DNA of 6,402 nt from NCBI GenBank assembly GCA_019118985.1, contig DWXX01000067.1, positions 1 to 6,402 on the forward strand, in the 5' to 3' direction. The notes under the pieces are model-generated. The model had not been told where the DNA came from, searched no databases, and saw only the letters and a program-made list of their open reading frames with translations. Each line of letters opens with the position of its first letter. Positions within the stretch are counted from its first letter, which is position 1. Positions 4,896-6,402 of this stretch are shown piece by piece. Source of the stretch: Candidatus Faecalibacterium faecipullorum. Its GTDB lineage: Bacteria; Bacillota; Clostridia; Oscillospirales; Ruminococcaceae. Both the position numbers and the translations under genes were made by a program.

Positions 4896-5884
4896 CAGTT
4901 TGCCGCCCGGACGTCCTGTGCGCTGTGCAGCGGGTACCAGTGGGGGCGGTCGGCGTCGAGGTCCGCCCCGGCGAGGCGGACGGCGGTCAGCCGGCTGTTG
5001 CCGCAGGTCTTATAGTAGTAGACGCCGGCCCCGGCGCTGTAGCAGCAGGCGTAGGCGGTCTCGTCGCAGCGGCCCGCGGGCGTGCGGACGCTGCCCCGCA
5101 CCATGGCCACCGCGTCGAGGATGTGGAAAAACTGCCCCACCCGGCCCATCTCGTCGCCGGGGTCGGGGCTGTTCAGCTTGTGGAAGGCCGCCCGGACGTA
5201 CCGCGACGCCGGCGAGGCGTCCCCCGGCAGGCCGATGCCGCCCATCCCCTGCCCGAAAGGGGCGAGGGGCAGGCCGGGGGCCAGGCGGTTTTCGGGCTGC
5301 GCCGCGCCGAGGCCGAGGTACTGGCAGAGATTGGCCCGGTGGAAAGGGAAGGGCGGTTCGTTGGTCAGCACCCCCACCGGGTCGTCGTAGAGGGCCGCCC
5401 CCGCCCGGGTGGCTTCCAGCACCGCGGCGCCGGCGGCGTCGGCGAGGTGCCAGTGCAGCGGGGCCGGCGGCAGGTCCCCGCAGGGCGCGTCCAGCAGCCG
5501 GACGCGCGCCAGTTTGGCCTTCGCTTCGGCCAGGGTGGCGCAGCTGCCCAGCACCCAGGGCAGCAGCTCCCAGGGGGCCACGGCGTCCATGCCGGCGGGC
5601 GGGTCGGGGTCATACCAGGCGCTGGCAGGGAAGTTCAGCCCCGCCATATACAGCCCCTTCTCGTTGGCAGCCTCGGCGTAGAGGGGCCGGCCCCCCGCCC
5701 CGTGCGCCATCCCCCCATGCGCCATCCCAATGAAGGCGTAGTGCCGCTCCATCGCCGGCTGCCGCAAAAACCGCAGAGGATACCGCCGCGGTGTCACCGC
5801 CACCTGCTGCCCGAAGGAATAGTCGATGTCCATATTCCGGCCGAAGTACCCGCCGCCCTGCTGCATCGCCACGCTGGTGCACAT
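4895..5884 (-). CDS. bsh: Choloylglycine hydrolase (bile salt hydrolase), Ntn family
   Basis: This 329-residue enzyme should split the amide bond of glycine- or taurine-conjugated bile salts. It begins MCTS, so removal of Met exposes the Cys2 nucleophile of the N-terminal nucleophile hydrolases. The other conserved catalytic residues are visible: Arg16 and Asp19 in YFGRNMDIDYSF, Asn84 in GLYMAGLNFP, Asn175 in VLTNEPPF and Arg228 in GDASPASRYVRAAF. Asn rather than Tyr at position 84 favours bile salt hydrolase over penicillin V acylase. FFHILDAVAMVRGSVRT resembles the Clostridium perfringens enzyme closely. There is no signal peptide, so it is cytoplasmic like other Gram-positive forms. A GTG at 5893 would extend the frame by three residues but would bury the nucleophile; ATG 5884 has AAAGGGTGG about 5 bases upstream. 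No convincing promoter was found; TTGAAC and CATACT upstream are only 15 bases apart. A terminator at 5962-5989 isolates it from the upstream remnant. Confidence 0.93.
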   Translation of the reverse strand: MCTSVAMQQGGGYFGRNMDIDYSFGQQVAVTPRRYPLRFLRQPAMERHYAFIGMAHGGMAHGAGGRPLYAEAANEKGLYMAGLNFPASAWYDPDPPAGMDAVAPWELLPWVLGSCATLAEAKAKLARVRLLDAPCGDLPPAPLHWHLADAAGAAVLEATRAGAALYDDPVGVLTNEPPFPFHRANLCQYLGLGAAQPENRLAPGLPLAPFGQGMGGIGLPGDASPASRYVRAAFHKLNSPDPGDEMGRVGQFFHILDAVAMVRGSVRTPAGRCDETAYACCYSAGAGVYYYKTCGNSRLTAVRLAGADLDADRPHWYPLHSAQDVRAAN

Positions 5885-5961
5885 AAAAACCACCCTTTCC
5901 GCCCTGCGTTCTGTCTTGAGTATGGGATGGAGGACGGGGGTTCAATCAGGGGGAAATGCAA

Positions 5962-5989
5962 ACCCCCGGCGGCACAAGGCCCCGGGGGT
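5962..5989 (-). terminator. Intrinsic terminator after the phosphatase remnant
   Basis: ACCCCCGG (5962-5969) is the exact inverted partner of CCGGGGGT (5982-5989), with a 12-base loop. On the minus strand the stem is followed by TTTGCATTT. It starts 8 bases after the TAA that closes the shifted tail of the phosphatase remnant and lies about 80 bases ahead of the bile salt hydrolase start, so it should stop upstream transcription from entering that gene. Confidence 0.65.
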
Positions 5990-5996
5990 CGTTCCA

Positions 5997-6068
5997 TTAC
6001 GGCAATTCGTTTTCAGTTGAAGCGGCGTGGACATCGCCCTTGCTGTTGACCGTCAAAGCCAACATGTC
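5997..6068 (-). other. Out-of-frame C-terminal tail of the same phosphatase gene
   Basis: Directly beyond the break, another frame on the same strand reads DMLALTVNSKGDVHAASTEN and ends ELP with TAA at 5997-5999. MLALTV fits the last beta strand that follows the DD(I/M)T motif in SpoIIE-type PP2C domains. The simplest reading is that the middle and late part of the domain was deleted and the ends joined out of frame near 6060-6068. The short tail after the strand could be the native C-terminus, since a terminator follows at once, or the start of a lost RsbW-like ATPase domain. The match is short, so this is inference. Confidence 0.5.
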
Positions 6069-6402
6069 TTGGAGATCATCATGAACAGCGCCGCCGGCAC
6101 CCCTTTGCCCGACACGTCTGCCATGACCAGCGCCAGGTGGTCGTTGTCCACCAGGAAAAAGTCATAGAAATCACCGCCCACTTCTTTTGCGGGCGTCATG
6201 GCGGCATAGATGTCAAACTCCGGATAATCGGGGAAGGCAGGGAAAATACAGGGCAGCATATCCGACTGGATCTTTGCCGCCACGTTCAATTCCGCGCCGA
6301 TTCGCTCTTTTTCGGCGGTTATGCGGGTCAGATCGTCGATATACAGGTTCAAATCCACCTGCAGCGCCGCCGTTGTCAGAATGGAAGAAAGCATGTACTG
6401 CC
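6053..6402 (-). pseudogene. SpoIIE/RsbU-type PP2C phosphatase, truncated by internal deletion
   Basis: The frame enters from the right edge (two residues before the first ATG at 6394 are still open) and ends at TGA 6053-6055. Counting from that ATG, residues 1-40 are a helical linker (ITAEKERIGAELNVAAKIQ) of the kind that joins a sensor or membrane domain to SpoIIE phosphatases. Residues 43-110 are the first half of the PP2C domain: SDMLPCIFPAFP, KEVGGDFYDFF (metal ligand Asp75) and MADVSGKGVPAALFMM (metal ligand Asp93). The domain then breaks at ISKT, followed by CWL and stop, where intact homologues continue for well over 100 residues with further metal-binding Asp motifs. It cannot form a complete active site. 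Such enzymes normally dephosphorylate anti-anti-sigma factors in partner-switching stress or sporulation control. Its G+C looks lower than that of the neighbours. Confidence 0.8.

Noticed and set aside
4369..6049. Two long plus-strand frames (4369-5733 and 4925-6049)
   Set aside because: They are Arg/Pro/Gly-rich shadows running across LysR, the terminator and the bile salt hydrolase. They have no ribosome binding site and cross the terminator at 4859-4895.
1..6402. CRISPR arrays, tRNA or rRNA genes, insertion sequences
   Set aside because: No regularly spaced repeats, no cloverleaf-like sequence, no transposase motifs and no terminal inverted repeats were seen.

Overview
The window is GC-rich (roughly two thirds G+C by eye), densely coded, and uses AGGAGG-type ribosome binding sites and sigma-A-like promoters. 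A Gram-positive type bile salt hydrolase, an SPP1-family holin and a clostridial-style FAD dehydrogenase together suggest a gut commensal of the Clostridia, probably a GC-rich Oscillospirales/Ruminococcaceae member such as the Gemmiger/Subdoligranulum/Faecalibacterium group. The taxon is an inference from gene content and composition; no marker gene is present.

Layout. Bases 1-653 (+) are the C-terminal part of a COG2509-type FAD-dependent dehydrogenase. A bidirectional terminator hairpin (665-709) separates it from a cytoplasmic cyclophilin (726-1202, -). Upstream of the cyclophilin on the same strand is a MATE multidrug/cation antiporter (1321-2685, -). Each of these two minus-strand genes has its own recognisable promoter. 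An unusually AT-rich divergent intergenic region (2686-2920) holds the MATE promoter, an A6/T6 inverted repeat, a sigma-54-like TGGCAC-N5-CTGC element and an extended -10 element that faces right.

Bases 2921-3847 (+) are a compact three-gene phage-type lysis cassette: an M15 peptidase endolysin with a TTG start, a small one-helix coiled-coil membrane protein, and an SPP1-family holin. No other phage gene lies on either side, so the cassette is either a prophage relic or a domesticated lysis/export module. A LysR-type regulator (3968-4843, +) follows with its own TTGACA-17-TACACT promoter and an inverted repeat in its leader. A strong terminator (4859-4895) lies between it and the convergent bile salt hydrolase gene (4895-5884, -), which keeps every catalytic residue of the family.

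The right edge (5997-6402, -) is a broken SpoIIE/RsbU-type PP2C phosphatase. Its catalytic domain stops just after the DVSGKG motif, and what looks like the family's final beta strand follows in another frame, as expected after an internal deletion. Apart from the lysis cassette, the genes appear to be independent transcription units and do not form one pathway. The most interesting points are the orphan lysis cassette with its regulatory region, the intact bile salt hydrolase, and the collapsed phosphatase gene next to it.
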